A DNA stretch of 64,000 nt from Vandiemenella viatica (GCA_031002005.1 JARYHS010006964.1:6820001-6884000); one strand, 5' to 3'. Shown: positions 1 to 11,533, counted from the stretch's first letter. Made by a program: numbers and translations. Notes: generated by a model not told the origin, from the letters alone.

Positions 1-199
1 GATTCTTTTCCTCACCCCTCCTTTATGTACTGGTACTACTATTACACTTTTCCAGTCCTGTGGTAAGCAGCAAGTATCCAGACTCAGTTTAGATAATATT
101 TTAAGATAAGGTAGAACTTCACATCCGGCTATCCTTAAGATGTCTGTAGTAATATTATCTTCACCAACTCCTTTATGTTTTATCGGATTTCTTATTCCT

Positions 200-484
200 T
201 CATGATTTCATCGGGATGAATTTCAAATTTTTTAGCATCTTCATTTCTAATCGTATTGTTAAGCTCGTTCTCCGAATTAAACCCCCCCGTTTCTGATTGT
301 CCCTAATTCTCTCACTAAACCAGTTACTTAAAATCTTTGCCTGTTTGAAATCCTCAGTAACTTCTTCTCCTTGCTTATCTACAATCGTCTCTACAGCTTT
401 CCTTCGCCCCAGTTTCATGATATAGCCATAGAAATATCTAGATGCATCAGTCAATGGTCCACCTGCACTGATAATACTCTTCAC
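200..484 (-). pseudogene. Pre-RT linker of LINE family B
   Basis: A short open frame continues the family B polyprotein toward the RT (SIISAGGPLTDASRYFYGYI; ILSNWFSERIRD). The second copy at 22097-22609 carries the same stretch (SIVSAGGPLTNAFRNFFGYL; ILSDWFSESIR). The frame breaks about 100 bases upstream and again downstream, so it cannot be expressed as part of a working protein. It has no enzyme motif of its own. Confidence 0.7.
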
Positions 485-589
485 AACCCCATCTTTAGCT
501 ACTTTTTTTGCTGTTATTAAGGCCTTGTTTAGTTTTTTTTATATATATTCCCTACTACCCCGCTGTATCTTAACTCTGTTATGTTTTCT

Positions 590-1135
590 TCATACCAATC
601 TCTTTAAACTCCTCATTTCCCTATTATAGTACACAGGTTCTCTACTTCTCTTTATTTTCTGCTTTGGAATAAATTTTTCTTCCCCCTTTATTATCATCTC
701 CTTGAACTCTTCCCACCTTGACTCTGCTGTACTTGTGCCTTCCTTCAATTTGCTGAATCGTTCTCCTAAATATCTCTTCAAATTTGAAATCTTTGCCTTT
801 TTATAATTGTACCTATTTCCCCCTTCAATTTTGGCTGCTGGATCACTGAACCATCTAATATCCATCAGAACTGCTTCATGATCACTTATTCCTTCCTTTA
901 CTTCACACATCAAAAGGTTTTCATCGGGCTTAATTAAGAATATATCCAAAATATTTATTCCCCTAGTGTTTTGCTCTACCACTTGTGTAAATCCTCCTTC
1001 CCATATTAAGATATTTGCAAATGTTTGTTCCCGTGTGTTATTAATTCTTTGATTGTTACGGTCAAGTACATTAGAAAGACCCAGTGACACGCCACCTGTA
1101 TATTCCATACTGACAAGTGTATCATCAACAAACAA
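590..1135 (-). pseudogene. APE-type endonuclease C-terminus of LINE family B
   Basis: A 181-residue open stretch with the end of an apurinic-type endonuclease domain. Around residues 63-95 it reads NILDIFLIKP and then EVKEGISDHEAVLMDI, the SDH block that closes the active site in APE-type LINE endonucleases. A basic linker follows (KKAKISNLKRYLGERFSKLK, then KIKRSREPVYYNREMRSLKR). In an intact element this enzyme nicks target DNA so reverse transcription can start there. There is no credible start codon and the upstream half of the domain is missing or decayed, so this is a relic. Confidence 0.75.
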
Positions 1136-1139
1136 TACT

Positions 1140-2300
1140 AATCGACTATTAACATTTTATCCAAGTCGATAATGTACCATAGGAATAACCGCTTTCCAGC
1201 GAGTCGCCCGATTCGACTTCTAAAGAAGCAGATGCTTCTGTACTGACGACGCTGTATTGAGCCGTCCAGTTAAGAAGTCTGGCGGCCATTCACAAATCTG
1301 TTGCGAAATTTAATATTCTTGATTCTTTATTGAGAGAAGAATCTGTGGAACTACTCGTATAAAGAAAGCTCATTGGGATGTTTCATAGGATCTGTTCTTC
1401 CAATAGTCGTGTTGATTAGTTATAGTTAATTTGATGTCCTGTAATAATTTCACGTATGATAAACTACAAAAATTCTACTGCAGACATCTGTGTGGTCGTG
1501 TGATAATTTCTGTATTGGTAGCTAGTTAGGTTCTATCATGCAAATCATAATGTGATAATATTCTTCTACTGGCTGATATAACTATGATAAAATAAGTTTT
1601 GTTCTTCCACCTATGCCATAGTTATCTTCATCAAACATAAATAGCAGGTTTTCCCTACTTCTGGAGGTCCCTGAGTGCTGAAGTTATAGGCCTTAGCAGA
1701 ACCCAAGTCAGTAAAATCGTCGTTTACACTCGCCCCGAGAGCTCAGTACTGCCCAGTTGAGCATTCGAGAAGCGAACCAGGCCTGACCCGTGTGAAAGCC
1801 CTATCTCAGGTTCAGTAGGCTCCACTACCGGCGGTCTCGAACGGGAAAACACAAACACACATCTGCATAATGTGTTGCTTCTGACACACATTTAAGCAAT
1901 AGCATCTCTTCCTTCTGAATCAAAAAGAAGAGCCAATAAATAAACAGTGTTAAGTGCACTTTTAATTAATTTACAGGGAATCGATTTGTCTTTAGAATTG
2001 GTCATAAACTTCCAATTTATACGAAATTTTGGGATGAAAATATCCCCAAGGCTAAACAGGTTTTTTCCATAAAAATGTAAAGCACTTAGTATTCATTAAT
2101 AGCAACCAGAATACACCAAAATCCCATTTTCATTGCTAGAATTGAGCTTTTATTCATTGGCTCTTGAAGTTGATTTCCGATTAGAATAAACACAATGGTT
2201 GATTTGATTAAAATCAGTTGTTAATTCATGAGTTCTCTTCGTGCTGCTGTATTGACCGTGAGAGAAACCTGTAGGGTTTCGCAGTTGGAAAGTAGATTTT
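1140..2300. other. No recognisable gene
   Basis: No coding frame or repeat that I recognise. Positions 1650-1850 are clearly more GC-rich than their surroundings, but show no domain and no tRNA-like fold I could confirm. Confidence 0.5.
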
Positions 2301-2410
2301 CCTTGTCTTTTTGTTGACAGTATATGATATTCTGAAAGATTTTGATATCTGTTGCATGCACTGAAAACACTCTTACGGGGAAACCATCAAGACCCTTTGC
2401 TTTCTCCAAT
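2300..2410 (-). mobile_element. Tiny LINE family A relic (pre-RT/RT junction)
   Basis: Read on the minus strand the protein is KAKGLDGFPVRVFSVHATDI. This lines up with GKAPGPDGIPVRVFSEYAED in the family A elements at 3754 and 45690. Only about 35 codons are recognisable and the frame ends soon after. It is an ancient fragment. Confidence 0.6.
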
Positions 2411-2440
2411 TTCAGAATCCTCTTTTTTTTTAATGTATGC

Positions 2441-3020
2441 AGTCTCCCTTTCTAAATAATTGATCTAGAATGATCAGTATATCATCTATATTTTCTTTGA
2501 GGAATTAATTTTCAAATTCAATATATAGTATTTTTCACTAATTTCACATCCGTTTAGTGTACGTGATTACATACTGCTGGAATTCCAACTTAATTCCTTT
2601 ATTTAGCACTAAAATTTATTTATATTTTCTGCGAAGCTTTTGAAAAGAAAATTGAGATCAGATCATTAGATGAATATTTGTCAGGTGCTCTCTTAACCCG
2701 GTTATTGTTTTTACGTTCCTATGGAGTCACCCTTTCTAAATAATTGATCTAGAATGAACAGTATATGATCTATATTTTCTTTGAGGAATTAATTTTTAAA
2801 TTCGGTATTGAGTTTGTTTTGCCTGACGTGGCTTTCACTAATCTCACATCCGTTTTTTATACACGATTACATACTGTTTGAATTCCAACTGACTGCTTTT
2901 ATTTAGGACTAAACTTTATTTATATTTTCTGCTAAGCTTTTGAAAAGAAAATTGAGATCAGATCATTAGATCAATATTTATCAGGTGCTCTCTTAACCCA
3001 GTTATTGGTTTTACGTTCCT
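2441..3020. repeat. Tandem duplication, two units of about 284 bp
   Basis: Positions 2441-2724 and 2725-3020 are diverged copies in the same orientation. Both start with CCCTTTCTAAATAATTGATC and end near TTTTACGTTCCTA, with a long shared block AGCTTTTGAAAAGAAAATTG inside. The second unit has about 15 extra bases in the middle. Neither unit shows a coding frame I recognise. Confidence 0.85.
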
Positions 3021-3754
3021 ACTGCCCCTTGCGCTTTTAGAACGTCGGTGTCCTCCTCTGCTTTAAGAGCGACCTTTTTATCTCACGCGTGAATCTGTGT
3101 TTCAGAAAATGGTAGGATCTATTTATCTCCACTTATATCTAACCAATGGTACTTACTCTCTATGTATGTTCCAATAGATTCGGCAGCGGCCTTTTGAATT
3201 TTGTAAATAATTTCTTTTCCTTGACGGCCTAATGATCGCTTATTTGTAGAGTCTTCAAAATATTTTTGAATAAGTCATTTCTTTATGACAATAAGATCTA
3301 AATTTTTTGTTACAGTTAAGGCATCATGGTAGTTCAGTGACTTGCAATTCAAAAAGGTAATCATACAACAAATTAGAAGGATTTCCCTTGATATTTTAAC
3401 TCTGCTACTCGTTTTGTGAGAATTTTTAACCCAATTGATATAGAGTAGGTTGATCTCGCCTCCTCCTCGTCATACGCATCATTATACAGAAACAATCAAA
3501 CTATATCATTTACTTTTTTTCTCAGCGCCTCCTTAATATACGATGGACAGTAGAAGAGGCTATCACCAATTCTGTTTTAAATACTCTTAGTTTAATCCAC
3601 CGATTTCCTGAACCAAATAGGCTTCTATTTCCGAACACCGGAGGTTAACCGCAACATGAGATTGCAATCTGTGCATTCGGGAAAAATGTGAAATCAATTA
3701 AAAAATCATTTAAACCTTGATATTCACTCTACTTACGATTAATAATCGATAACA
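3020..3754. other. No recognisable gene
   Basis: AT-rich. On the minus strand near 3170-3260 there is a short peptide-like run (IIYKIQKAAAESIGTYIESK) that could be coding debris, but I cannot assign it. Confidence 0.4.
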
Positions 3755-5410
3755 ATTCTCTCTCTAAGAGCCTCACTGAAAACCCTAAGAAATTTTGGTA
3801 GTATCTAAAAAAGTTTGTTGTAGTGGGGAACAATAAGCCAGTTCTAATAAAAGACGGACGGGAAGTTGAAGACAGCCGCGACAAGGCTACCGTATTTAAC
3901 ACCGAATTCAAAAATTCATTTACGCGAGGAACATGGAAAACATCCCCACTTTACCACATTGTGTGGAATTAGAGATGGATCCGATAGAAATTGATAGCGT
4001 AGGTATTGTAATGCAATTAAAACTCCTGATGTGGGGTAAAGCGCCGGGTCCCGATGGTATACCGGTAAGAGTATTTTCTGAATACGCGGAGGATATTGAA
4101 CCATTTCTGTCAAATATATTCCGTAAATCACTATAAGAGAGAAAAGTACCTTCTAGCTGGAAAATAGCCCAGGTAATTCCCGTTTTTATGAAAGGAGATC
4201 GGAGTGATCCTAGGAATTATCGACCCATATCTCTAACATCGGTCTGCAGCAGAATTCTGCATCATGTCATATGCTCGAACATTATGAAGTTTCTAGATGA
4301 TAACGAGTTACTTACACCGTGTCAACATGGATTTTGGAAGAAGAGATCATGTGAAACACAATTGGCCCTGTTTTCCCATGACATAATGAAAGTTATCGAT
4401 GCAGGTTTGCAAGTTGATGTAGTTTTTTTGGATTTTCAGAAAGCTTTTGATTCTGTGCCGCACAACCGACTTTTAGCGAAGATTTGAGCTTACGGTTTTT
4501 CGGCTCATATTTGCGAGTGGATACGTGATTTTCTAACTGGTCGATCACAGTATGTCGTTGTTGACGGGGAAGCCTCTTCTAAGATACTTCGGGCGTTCCT
4601 CAAGGAAGTGTAATAGGTCCACTTCTTTTCTTAATATTCATAAACGATCAAGGTGACAACGTCAAATGCTGGTTGCGGTTGTTTGCGACGATGCGGTTAT
4701 CTATAGGGAAATACGGTGCTCCGACGATTGCTTAGAAATTGAGCGTGATTTGGATGCCCTTTTTGGATTGGTGCCGTAAATGGCAGCTAACACTTCATTG
4801 CAAAAAGTGCAAGGCAATGCGGATAAGTAACAAGAAGAATCAGTTTGTTCACGAGTACAAAATAAACAATTCAGCTGTTGACACGGTTGATTCCGTGAAG
4901 TATCTGGTGGTGATAGTACAAAGCAACATGAAATGGGACATGCACATAACTTCCGTCGTAGGCAAAGCTAATTCTAAATTACGATTCATAGGTCGTATTT
5001 TGAGGAATTGTAATGCTCATACAAAGGAGATAGCGTATAAAACACTAGTGTGTTACTGTTGTGGAGTCTGGGATCCGTATCGCAAAGTTCTGATTGACTC
5101 AGTGGAGAGAGTGTAGAGGAGAGCCGCTAGATTCGTGACTGGTTGTTACAGCCCTTATGAAAGCGTCACAGAATTGATACATAGATTGGGCTGGGATAGT
5201 TTGGAAGACATACGTCGTAGCTTGCGTTCGAATTTATTGGAGAATATGCGAAAAAATTTAAATTTCGAGTGCAATGAAATACTTCTTCCACCAACCTACT
5301 TAGGTCGTAATGACCGGAGGGATAAGATTAGAGAAATAAGATGCCATACTGATGCTTATATGTATTCCTTCTTTCCTCGCACTATTTGGGATTGGAATGG
5401 GCGCGTTTAG
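3754..5410 (+). pseudogene. Reverse transcriptase pseudogene of LINE family A
   Basis: RT core and C-terminal part of ORF2. Compared with the copy ending at 49606 I see stop codons where that copy has GAA/CGA/CAG codons (near 4134, 4484 and 5114). A 7-bp deletion lies just before the VPQGS motif (about 4585). One base is lost inside the FADD catalytic block (about 4689), one base is gained near 4760, and there is a 12-bp in-frame deletion near 5050. The DFQKAFDSVPHN block is still readable near 4431. No functional RT can be made from it. Confidence 0.9.
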
Positions 5411-5479
5411 GATTGGTGCTTAGCACCCTCTGCCACCCAAAATGTTTGTGATTTGAAGAGTATGAATGTAGATGTAACA
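3754..5479 (+). mobile_element. 5'-truncated LINE family A copy (CR1/L2-type)
   Basis: Collinear with the better copy at 45690-49679: similarity starts abruptly at AATTCTCTCTCTAAGAGCCT (3754, matching about 47930) and runs to the 3' end. The 3' untranslated part (GATTGGTGCTTAGCACCCTC) and the start of the GATGTA tail are present. It lacks ORF1 and the endonuclease, a typical 5' truncation from incomplete target-primed reverse transcription. Several point mutations are C-to-T at CpG, showing age. Confidence 0.92.
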
Positions 5480-6808
5480 TTTACTGTGCCGGCTGTCACA
5501 GCCTTCTATGTAACATATAAGGGCTGCACTGTGGAAAATATGTTCCAGTGACAATTATGCTTCGTAAGTAATTAGTAAATATTTAATTGTAATCCATGTG
5601 TTTTTTTTTTGGTTTTTTTTTGTTTTAAAAAAAGAAAAAACGAGGTTGTTGTGTTATCTATAAGTAACAAGTTAGAGGTGTTTTTATTTTGCTCCAAAGA
5701 AGGTAAGAAAGATGTGACTATTTGAAAAATAGAGAGAAATAGACAGTGTGGTGTCGCTGAGAGAGTAGGCGGACGCGAAGAACGAATAAATTAAAACCGA
5801 TTTCCATAAACTTATTTCTCGTGACGAAGATGTAAAATAATCACAGAGTGAAGATCAGTACATATTTTATCAGGTATAATGTTAAACGACGGTAACAGCA
5901 AACTGCTTAAAGATGATCATAAACGCTACCAACCGAAGGCAACTCGGAGTGACAAGAATTGTAGTATTTGGTCGTTACAGACTTTTCTTTAATGTGTGTT
6001 AAGTGTGTTCCAGTTCTTATATTTTCAGCTTATTAAAACGTTGACGCTAGTGAACTTCTGTAATCTGCCTATTGCAAATTCATGAAGCATCGATCAAATT
6101 TTTTTGAAAAAAAAAAAATATATATATATATATATGTGTGTGTGTGGGAATGACCATAAAGTATTAAGTAATACAGATGGGTATTCTTCCCTGTGAGATT
6201 ACTAGTTAATACTTTAGAATGAATAATTAATTATGCTTATTAATTCTAACCCTCAGTCTGTTGGCTGTCTCAAATTCTCTCTGAGTGGATGCATCAGCCG
6301 TGTTATAAACAGAGCCGCAGCCCTCACTTTATACCAGCTACCACTCACTCAATACGAAACTGTTAATGGACTTTTTGAAACATCACAATCACGAAAGTAA
6401 ACTCATGCTATGACAAAACGCAGTTTATTTTCAAAAAGCAAAACTTTTCGCCACTCGATAATCATTAAAACAATTCAGTATCTGGACGCAGCGTAAAGTA
6501 AAACAAAAAAATCCCCAATCCACTGCATCCCTTACTCTTCTGCCAACTACATAAAATTTTAAAACTATCAACTTAGGTACTGTTCCACATTATGCAAACT
6601 GGTAACGCTACATAGTTGATAAAGTTATTACATAGATTTTAAATATAGACGAGAATTCTTTTACAAATAGTAGAGGCCGTGATAATGTCATATTTCTCAG
6701 TCCAAAACAATAAACTCGACGCAATCCCTGCCGTACAGGTGGCCGATACTAGCGTGCAGTGCACACCTTACCCCCTAGGAGTCATCCTACATGACTATAC
6801 CCTTGGTG
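5480..6808. other. No recognisable gene
   Basis: AT-rich sequence with T/G and A runs around 5600-5640. No coding signature or repeat family that I recognise apart from the microsatellite at 6108. Confidence 0.5.
6108..6147. repeat. Compound microsatellite (A)n(TA)n(TG)n
   Basis: An A run passes into about nine TA units and then about five TG units. Simple sequence, probably from slippage. Confidence 0.9.
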
Positions 6809-6945
6809 GCATTAATTAATTACGTGAAGTTTTTTGGAATTTGGACACCCTGCCCCTCAGCCCCCTCCTCCCCCTCCCGTTGGTGAGATTTGGTAAGTTG
6901 TGTTGGGACCATCTCTCTTCCCCCTAACGTGAAATTTGCTTATAA
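6808..6945 (+). mobile_element. Fragment of C-run MITE family
   Basis: CATTAATTAATTACGTGAAG followed by C-rich runs (CCCCCTCCTCCCCCTCCC) and a GGTGAGATTTGG block. This matches the left part of the element at 13785-14210 (CCATTAATTACGTGAGGG, GGTGAGACTACG). The right end is missing. Confidence 0.6.
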
Positions 6946-7478
6946 CTTTCAATAATTAAATTTATTTGATATACTTATGTTTTTTGCTTCATGTAAGTAA
7001 ATACCTAAGTAAGCATTTATATTGATGTCTTCTATGTACTATATATTTTTGTTAAATAAGGAAAGAAAATGATGCTGCATTTAAGGTGTACTGTAATAAA
7101 TATAGTTGAACTCATTCAAACTAAAAAAAAGGCTGCGACACCACAATCCCTACTTATTCACATAATGCATGGTATTCATGTGCTTCTGCTATAGTGATTG
7201 GAAACATAAGCTGATGTTATTTGGCAGTACAGCGAGACGTCCTGTAGCCCCCGGCGCACAGCAGCTCCTCAGCACAGCGGGCAACCACAGGTGTCAGTCG
7301 AGCTCTGACCAAGGAGGAAGGAAATATATGGAGGAAAAGTGACGTTAAATCTGTGAAGCAGGCTCTAAACTCTCCCGCATGGCGGCAGCAGCGGTATTGT
7401 AACCCAAACAAATGCCGAGTTCACACTGTGTCTGATGTTCTGATTATTTCATTTTGTAATGTGCATAAGTGTTTGATA

Positions 7479-7549
7479 ATGCCATCTTGTGTTGCATACG
7501 CCTGCACAAATAGGCAAGAGAGGAAAGAACCTGGAATATCATTTCATAG
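7479..7549 (+). pseudogene. THAP-domain first exon of P-like transposase
   Basis: An ATG opens 23 codons plus two bases: MPSCVAYACTNRQERKEPGI, then SFHR. This is the N-terminal half of a THAP zinc-binding DNA-recognition domain (Cys4 and Cys9, then the SFHR block). The exon ends at CATAG, followed by the donor GTTAGT, and THAP domains in many genes are split by an intron just after this SFHR block. The sister copy near 51060 has the same exon with a one-base loss. In a working P-type element this domain binds the transposon ends; here most of the rest of the transposase is missing. Confidence 0.7.
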
Positions 7550-7951
7550 GTTAGTCGTATTCTAATAATTGTTGTTGAAGTGGTCAGTGGGATATGTAAA
7601 CTTTGGCGCATGTCTATAAATATTTAGTCATAGCTCTCAATGGGATGACTTTGTACTCAAATTTTTGTTGGTGTAGTGTAGAAAATCAGCATACCTTGCT
7701 ATTTTGTACATAATAGACTAGCATTAATTTTTAACGAGTGTTAAAAATGAGATTTTTTAGGGTGTGTGTTTTACATCGCGTTTTCAGTTTATTTAGTATT
7801 ACGATTTCTTTCGTCACGTTGCTGTTTAATACTGACAGTGTATGATGAAATTAACTGTTTTGTGAGAAGCTGTGAGTTTTATTCATTTTTTAAAAAAAGT
7901 TCGAGCCATTGACAGGTTATTTTTAAAGCTTCATATTTTTTAGTCAGCTAA

Positions 7952-8124
7952 ATGAATACACTCAGGATCAGGGTATGATGGAAAGTCATATAGCTCTCCT
8001 TATCAGAGCAATTGTAAACAATTATTTATCAATTAGATTTTGCTATTGGGGAAAGAACACTGTTAAAAAGGGGGGTTATATTAGAAATATTTATACCAAA
8101 TTGATTTTGTTTAGAGGACCATAA
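7952..8124 (+). pseudogene. C-terminal end of P-like transposase
   Basis: The open frame reads SHIALLIRAIVNNYLSIRFC and later ends in KLILFRGP and a stop at 8122-8124. The pattern of an LLI...IVxNYLxIR block followed by a KLILF tail fits my recollection of the extreme C-terminus of THAP/P-like transposases in arthropods. It is homologous to the minus-strand piece at 8699-9240 (LLISTIVKNYLSVRFRYWG). Lying only about 400 bp after the THAP exon, it implies that the middle of the transposase gene was deleted. Confidence 0.6.
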
Positions 8125-8698
8125 ATTTCTCATACCCTTTGTAATTGATGAAAAAGTTTATAACCTTTTCCTATAACCTGCCCAATATGCTCTGCCCAAC
8201 CGAGTAAGACATCAAACGTTATGACAAGGCATTTACGCTTCAATTCTTCAACAAACAATTGAAGCACAAAAGATGTTTCAGGTAGCATCAAATGCCTAGA
8301 ACATATAATTGTTATTCAATGCATGATGCTACTACAGATGTATTCATTGTCTCCATAATAATAATAGATGGGATAATATATTTAACACTAAAAGTATACA
8401 TGTTAATTTTTGAAAATAATCAGAAGAGGGAATTAGATGAGTGGGGTAATTAATTTCCACTTGAGTGCATGCTCCAAGGAAACTAAATTAAAAAAAAAGA
8501 AGCAGTAATATTCAATTTCTGTAGGCTTAGTTATTTATAACTCATCAAATATGAGCACTGTCATCTTTTGAATAATTTATATCTATTTATTTGGAAACAG
8601 GTTCATGCAGAAATAAAAATGGGCTTCATAAATAAAGAAGTTATTGGCCTTTGAACAAAATCAATTTGGTGAATGTGTTTCTAATTGAGTCTCTTTTT

Positions 8699-9240
8699 TT
8701 ACAACATTCTCCCTCCCCAGTATCTAAATCTAACGGACAGATAATTTTTTACAATTGTACTAATAAGTAGGGCTGTGAAATTAGACAATACATCTTGATC
8801 AAGAGAATGTTCAATAAGCTGACTGAATAAATTTTCACACATTAACATTTGAACAACTTGTGTTTCAGTTTGCAAAATGTTTAACTTCTTTTTAAAAAAT
8901 AAACCAAAATTTGAATGCACATTTCTTCTAAATAATTTTTAAAACATTTTTCAAATATTACATATATCAAGTGAATGATGAATAAGACCATCTTTCTTTT
9001 GTACGTTATGAGAGATCTCCGAAATAATTGAAATGAGGAACACAATAAACTAACACACTCTTCAAATTTTAATGTTTTTAAAAGTTTGTGTACCACAAAT
9101 CCTCCATTGTAGTATACAATATGATCCATTAAAACAGTTACTGCACCTGCATCAAACATACAATCGTGGTCGAACTTGGCAGGAAACTGTAATTCATTTC
9201 CTCTTCAATTATTCAATGATTTTTTGATGTAAAATTTATA
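8699..9240 (-). pseudogene. P-like transposase C-terminal region, inverted
   Basis: Two overlapping frames joined by a frameshift near 8890. The first has DHIVYYNGGFVVHKLLKTLK and ECVSLLCSS. In another frame it reads KDGLIHHSLDICNIFEK. The second has LLISTIVKNYLSVRFRYWGG. These match in order the blocks I know from THAP/P-like transposase C-termini: a YxxGFVVxKL...C..C block, a GGL..PS.D-like block and an IVKNYLxxR block. It lies opposite to the THAP exon of the same element, so either a second element inserted here or the interior was inverted. Confidence 0.6.
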
Positions 9241-9846
9241 CTATGTTCTGGAGCATGATTGATAATAATTGTTCCAGGAGTATGCAATTACCAGTGTTTG
9301 CATATTTCACATCACATTTCAAGAGTAGCTTTTTTTATTTTTTTATTTTTATTTTTTTAATAAGCTGAAGCAGTTTTAAATTGTATGGGCAGTGGGATTG
9401 TTTGAATCCCCCGCCCCCCCCCACCCCAAAGATCTGATACATTGTAAAAATATTTCAAAGTGATCCTGACTAAATTTATATGATAATATATATTTTAAGA
9501 TTTTTTGATCAATTACTAAGGAATTAAACAAATACTTCAAACATAAATAAGAAAACCTAAGAATCCAGTGCTCCTACTGCTGTCAAGTATTATCTTACCC
9601 TTTGGGGACACTTTCAAATTACATATATAACTTTCTGTTTCAATCAATCTTGTATCACTGCTTCCTAATTACACTCAGATATTCCGGAGCGTGTGCTCCA
9701 TTGAAATAAAATAAAATAATAATACCCCTAGTCTTTTTTGTGGCTGTAGATGTTTCGGCGTATACAATTCTATTAAAAGACTTTTTAACAGACTTTTTTT
9801 TGATTTCTAATGTTTATAGATAACATCAATTAAGATACATACATAA

Positions 9847-10240
9847 GGGAGCGTGCATAAACCACATAGCTCCATTTTGGCATCCTGTGAACCACTATCC
9901 CCCCTCCCCCCATGTAGCCCTACTTGGCTTTTGCCTCCTCCCCCCCCCCACCTATCATGTAGCTTTTTTCCCCTTTTGATTCCAGAAGACATTTTGCACT
10001 GTTTTCTCTTGTCAGACTATTGTAAATTACATAAGGAGATAATTAACTGAGGGAAATAAATATTCACATGCTGTTGTAAGTTTAGTTACACATTTTAACT
10101 GTGACAAATGTTATGAAAGGAAAGCTACGCGGCCTGGCTTGGAACCCCCCCCCCCCCTTCTCTCCCCACGTAGCTCAGTGTAGCCTTCCAGCTATTCTCC
10201 CCCCCCCTTGTACTGAGTCATGCAGTTTGTGCACGGTCCC
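9847..10240 (+). mobile_element. MITE with GGGAGCGTGCA ends (copy 1)
   Basis: Begins GGGAGCGTGCATAAACCAC and ends in the inverted GTTTGTGCACGGTCCC, with C runs inside. The element at 13020-13387 is the same sequence in the opposite orientation, including ACATTTTG-ACTG-TT and the GAAAGGAAAGCTACG block. There is no coding capacity. The host class is unknown to me, and no clean target duplication is visible. Confidence 0.75.
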
Positions 10241-10329
10241 AACCTTTAACCACATATTAATTCGACAAAGGTAGAATGAGAAACACCTTTCAGTCGCTAG
10301 AATACAATTTTATTGTATTTCACAATGCA

Positions 10330-10356
10330 TTTCGGACCCTGTGCATCCGTCTTCAG
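10330..10356 (-). ncRNA. Hammerhead-ribozyme-like core, candidate
   Basis: On the minus strand: CTGAAGACGG...GTCCGAAAT. The CTGAAGA fits the CUGANGA core and GAAA the second core block. Between them GAC...GTC or GGA...TCC could pair, but the register is imperfect. Weakest of the five loci. Function is an inference only. Confidence 0.3.
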
Positions 10357-10680
10357 GTGACTATGGTATTTACATGTTAATTCATTATTAAGAATGTGAA
10401 ATAAAGAAAAATAATTAATGAAATTCTGTCTCATAAAGTTCCTTGTACATTCCTGTAATAGCAACAATTGTGAAACAGTTCTTTTATTTTTAAAGGTAAT
10501 AATAAAGTCTCTGCCCGTTCTAGAGTGAGCCCTCTATTTTTTTTTTGGTCTAGGACGCATTTCAGCCTAACTACAAGTGGTAATAATAAAACTTAAATAT
10601 CTGTTCAGCATATCAACCATGTAATCATTGTGGCTTTGGAAGAATTAATTTATAGTCCAGGCCACATATCAATCCAATCC

Positions 10681-11065
10681 CAGTATATCCCGAAAACTAA
10701 GCAAGATATCGAAAAATTTTATTCTTTATTTTCGATTTGCCTCGTCGTGTTATATAAGAATCGATCATTAAATTTGACTTTTGCCAAATTTTTCTTCTGC
10801 ATTTCAACTCAAGACACCTCACTTTTGATACAGTATATCTCGAGAACTAGGCGCGATATCGAAAATTGTTATTCTTTATTTTTTATTTTTCTCGTCTTTT
10901 TAAATAATAATCCGTCATCAAATTTGACTTCGACCAATTTTTTCTTCTGAATTTCAACCAAAACCATTTCACATTTGAGACAGAATATCTCGAAAACTAA
11001 GCATGATATCAAAAAAAAATTATTCTTCATTTTTTATTTGTCTCATCGAGTTACATAATAATCCA
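10681..11065 (+). repeat. Three subterminal tandem repeats of 150 bp
   Basis: Units start at 10681, 10831 and 10981 with CAGTATATCCCGAAAACTAA, CAGTATATCTCGAGAACTAG and CAGAATATCTCGAAAACTAA, each followed by GC-GATATC and an A/T-rich stretch. The spacing is exactly 150 both times. The third unit is incomplete. The same units, inverted, sit at 49952, 50083 and 50233 in the second copy of the element, so they belong to the transposon. Being just inside one end, they may be transposase binding sites (inference). Confidence 0.85.
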
Positions 11066-11533
11066 TCTCCAGATTGCGACGTTACGTTAATCCTAGAGTC
11101 CCCTTGAGGTTTTTGTACATATACGCCGTGTCTGTATGCGTCAGGCCATGCCTCCCCACTCCCCCCACTCCTCCACCGCCCGGCTTCACTTCATTGCGTG
11201 GTGAAGGTCGCTTGCGTTGTCTCCATATATTTCCTTCCTCCATGCGTCTAACAGGAAATAAAGATTAAATCCACATCACCGCAGAACAGTAAATTACATA
11301 ACGACAGAAAACAGATATCTTTATGATTTACTTACATATTTATATTCACAATATAAATAATAAATGTATATGGCGCTTGTTTTTTGCCAGTTTCGTTGAA
11401 TTTGTCATTGGTTTGTTCATTCGCCGAACGCATTTCATTTCGTTCTCACGAGAAGACACTCAGTTGTGTTAGGAGCGTATTAATGAGTAGCAGAGTCAGC
11501 TTAGCCGCATGCTCTCGTCGAGCCACGCATCCG

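Larger units (their letters stand above)
1..1135 (-). mobile_element. Non-LTR retrotransposon fragment (LINE family B), cut by window edge
   Basis: A minus-strand LINE fragment covers the end of the endonuclease domain and the linker before the reverse transcriptase. Positions 1-140 match, base for base over long runs, the equivalent part of another family B copy at 22060-22190, so it runs off the left edge in the direction of the RT. The coding frame is broken between about 484 and 590. I call the family B here because pieces recur at 19812, 20740, 36583, 41440 and 45040. The protein resembles the CR1/L2/Jockey group; the exact clade is an inference. Confidence 0.8.
7310..11244 (+). mobile_element. 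P-superfamily-like DNA transposon, large decayed copy
   Basis: The ends are inverted: AAGGAGGAAGGAAATATATG from 7311 and its mirror at 11221-11244. They match, with one base change at the left end, the 24-bp terminal repeats of the complete element at 49727-51241. The left 0.8 kb and right 0.7 kb are collinear with that element in reverse orientation. The flanking 8-mers GCTCTGAC and CGTCTAAC agree at 5 of 8 positions, so the target duplication is decayed or the ends are not original partners. Inside lie a THAP-type exon, transposase C-terminal remains on both strands, a nested MITE and three 150-bp subterminal repeats. Placement in the P superfamily rests on THAP, the 8-bp duplication in the sister copy and the CATG start. 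Confidence 0.75.
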
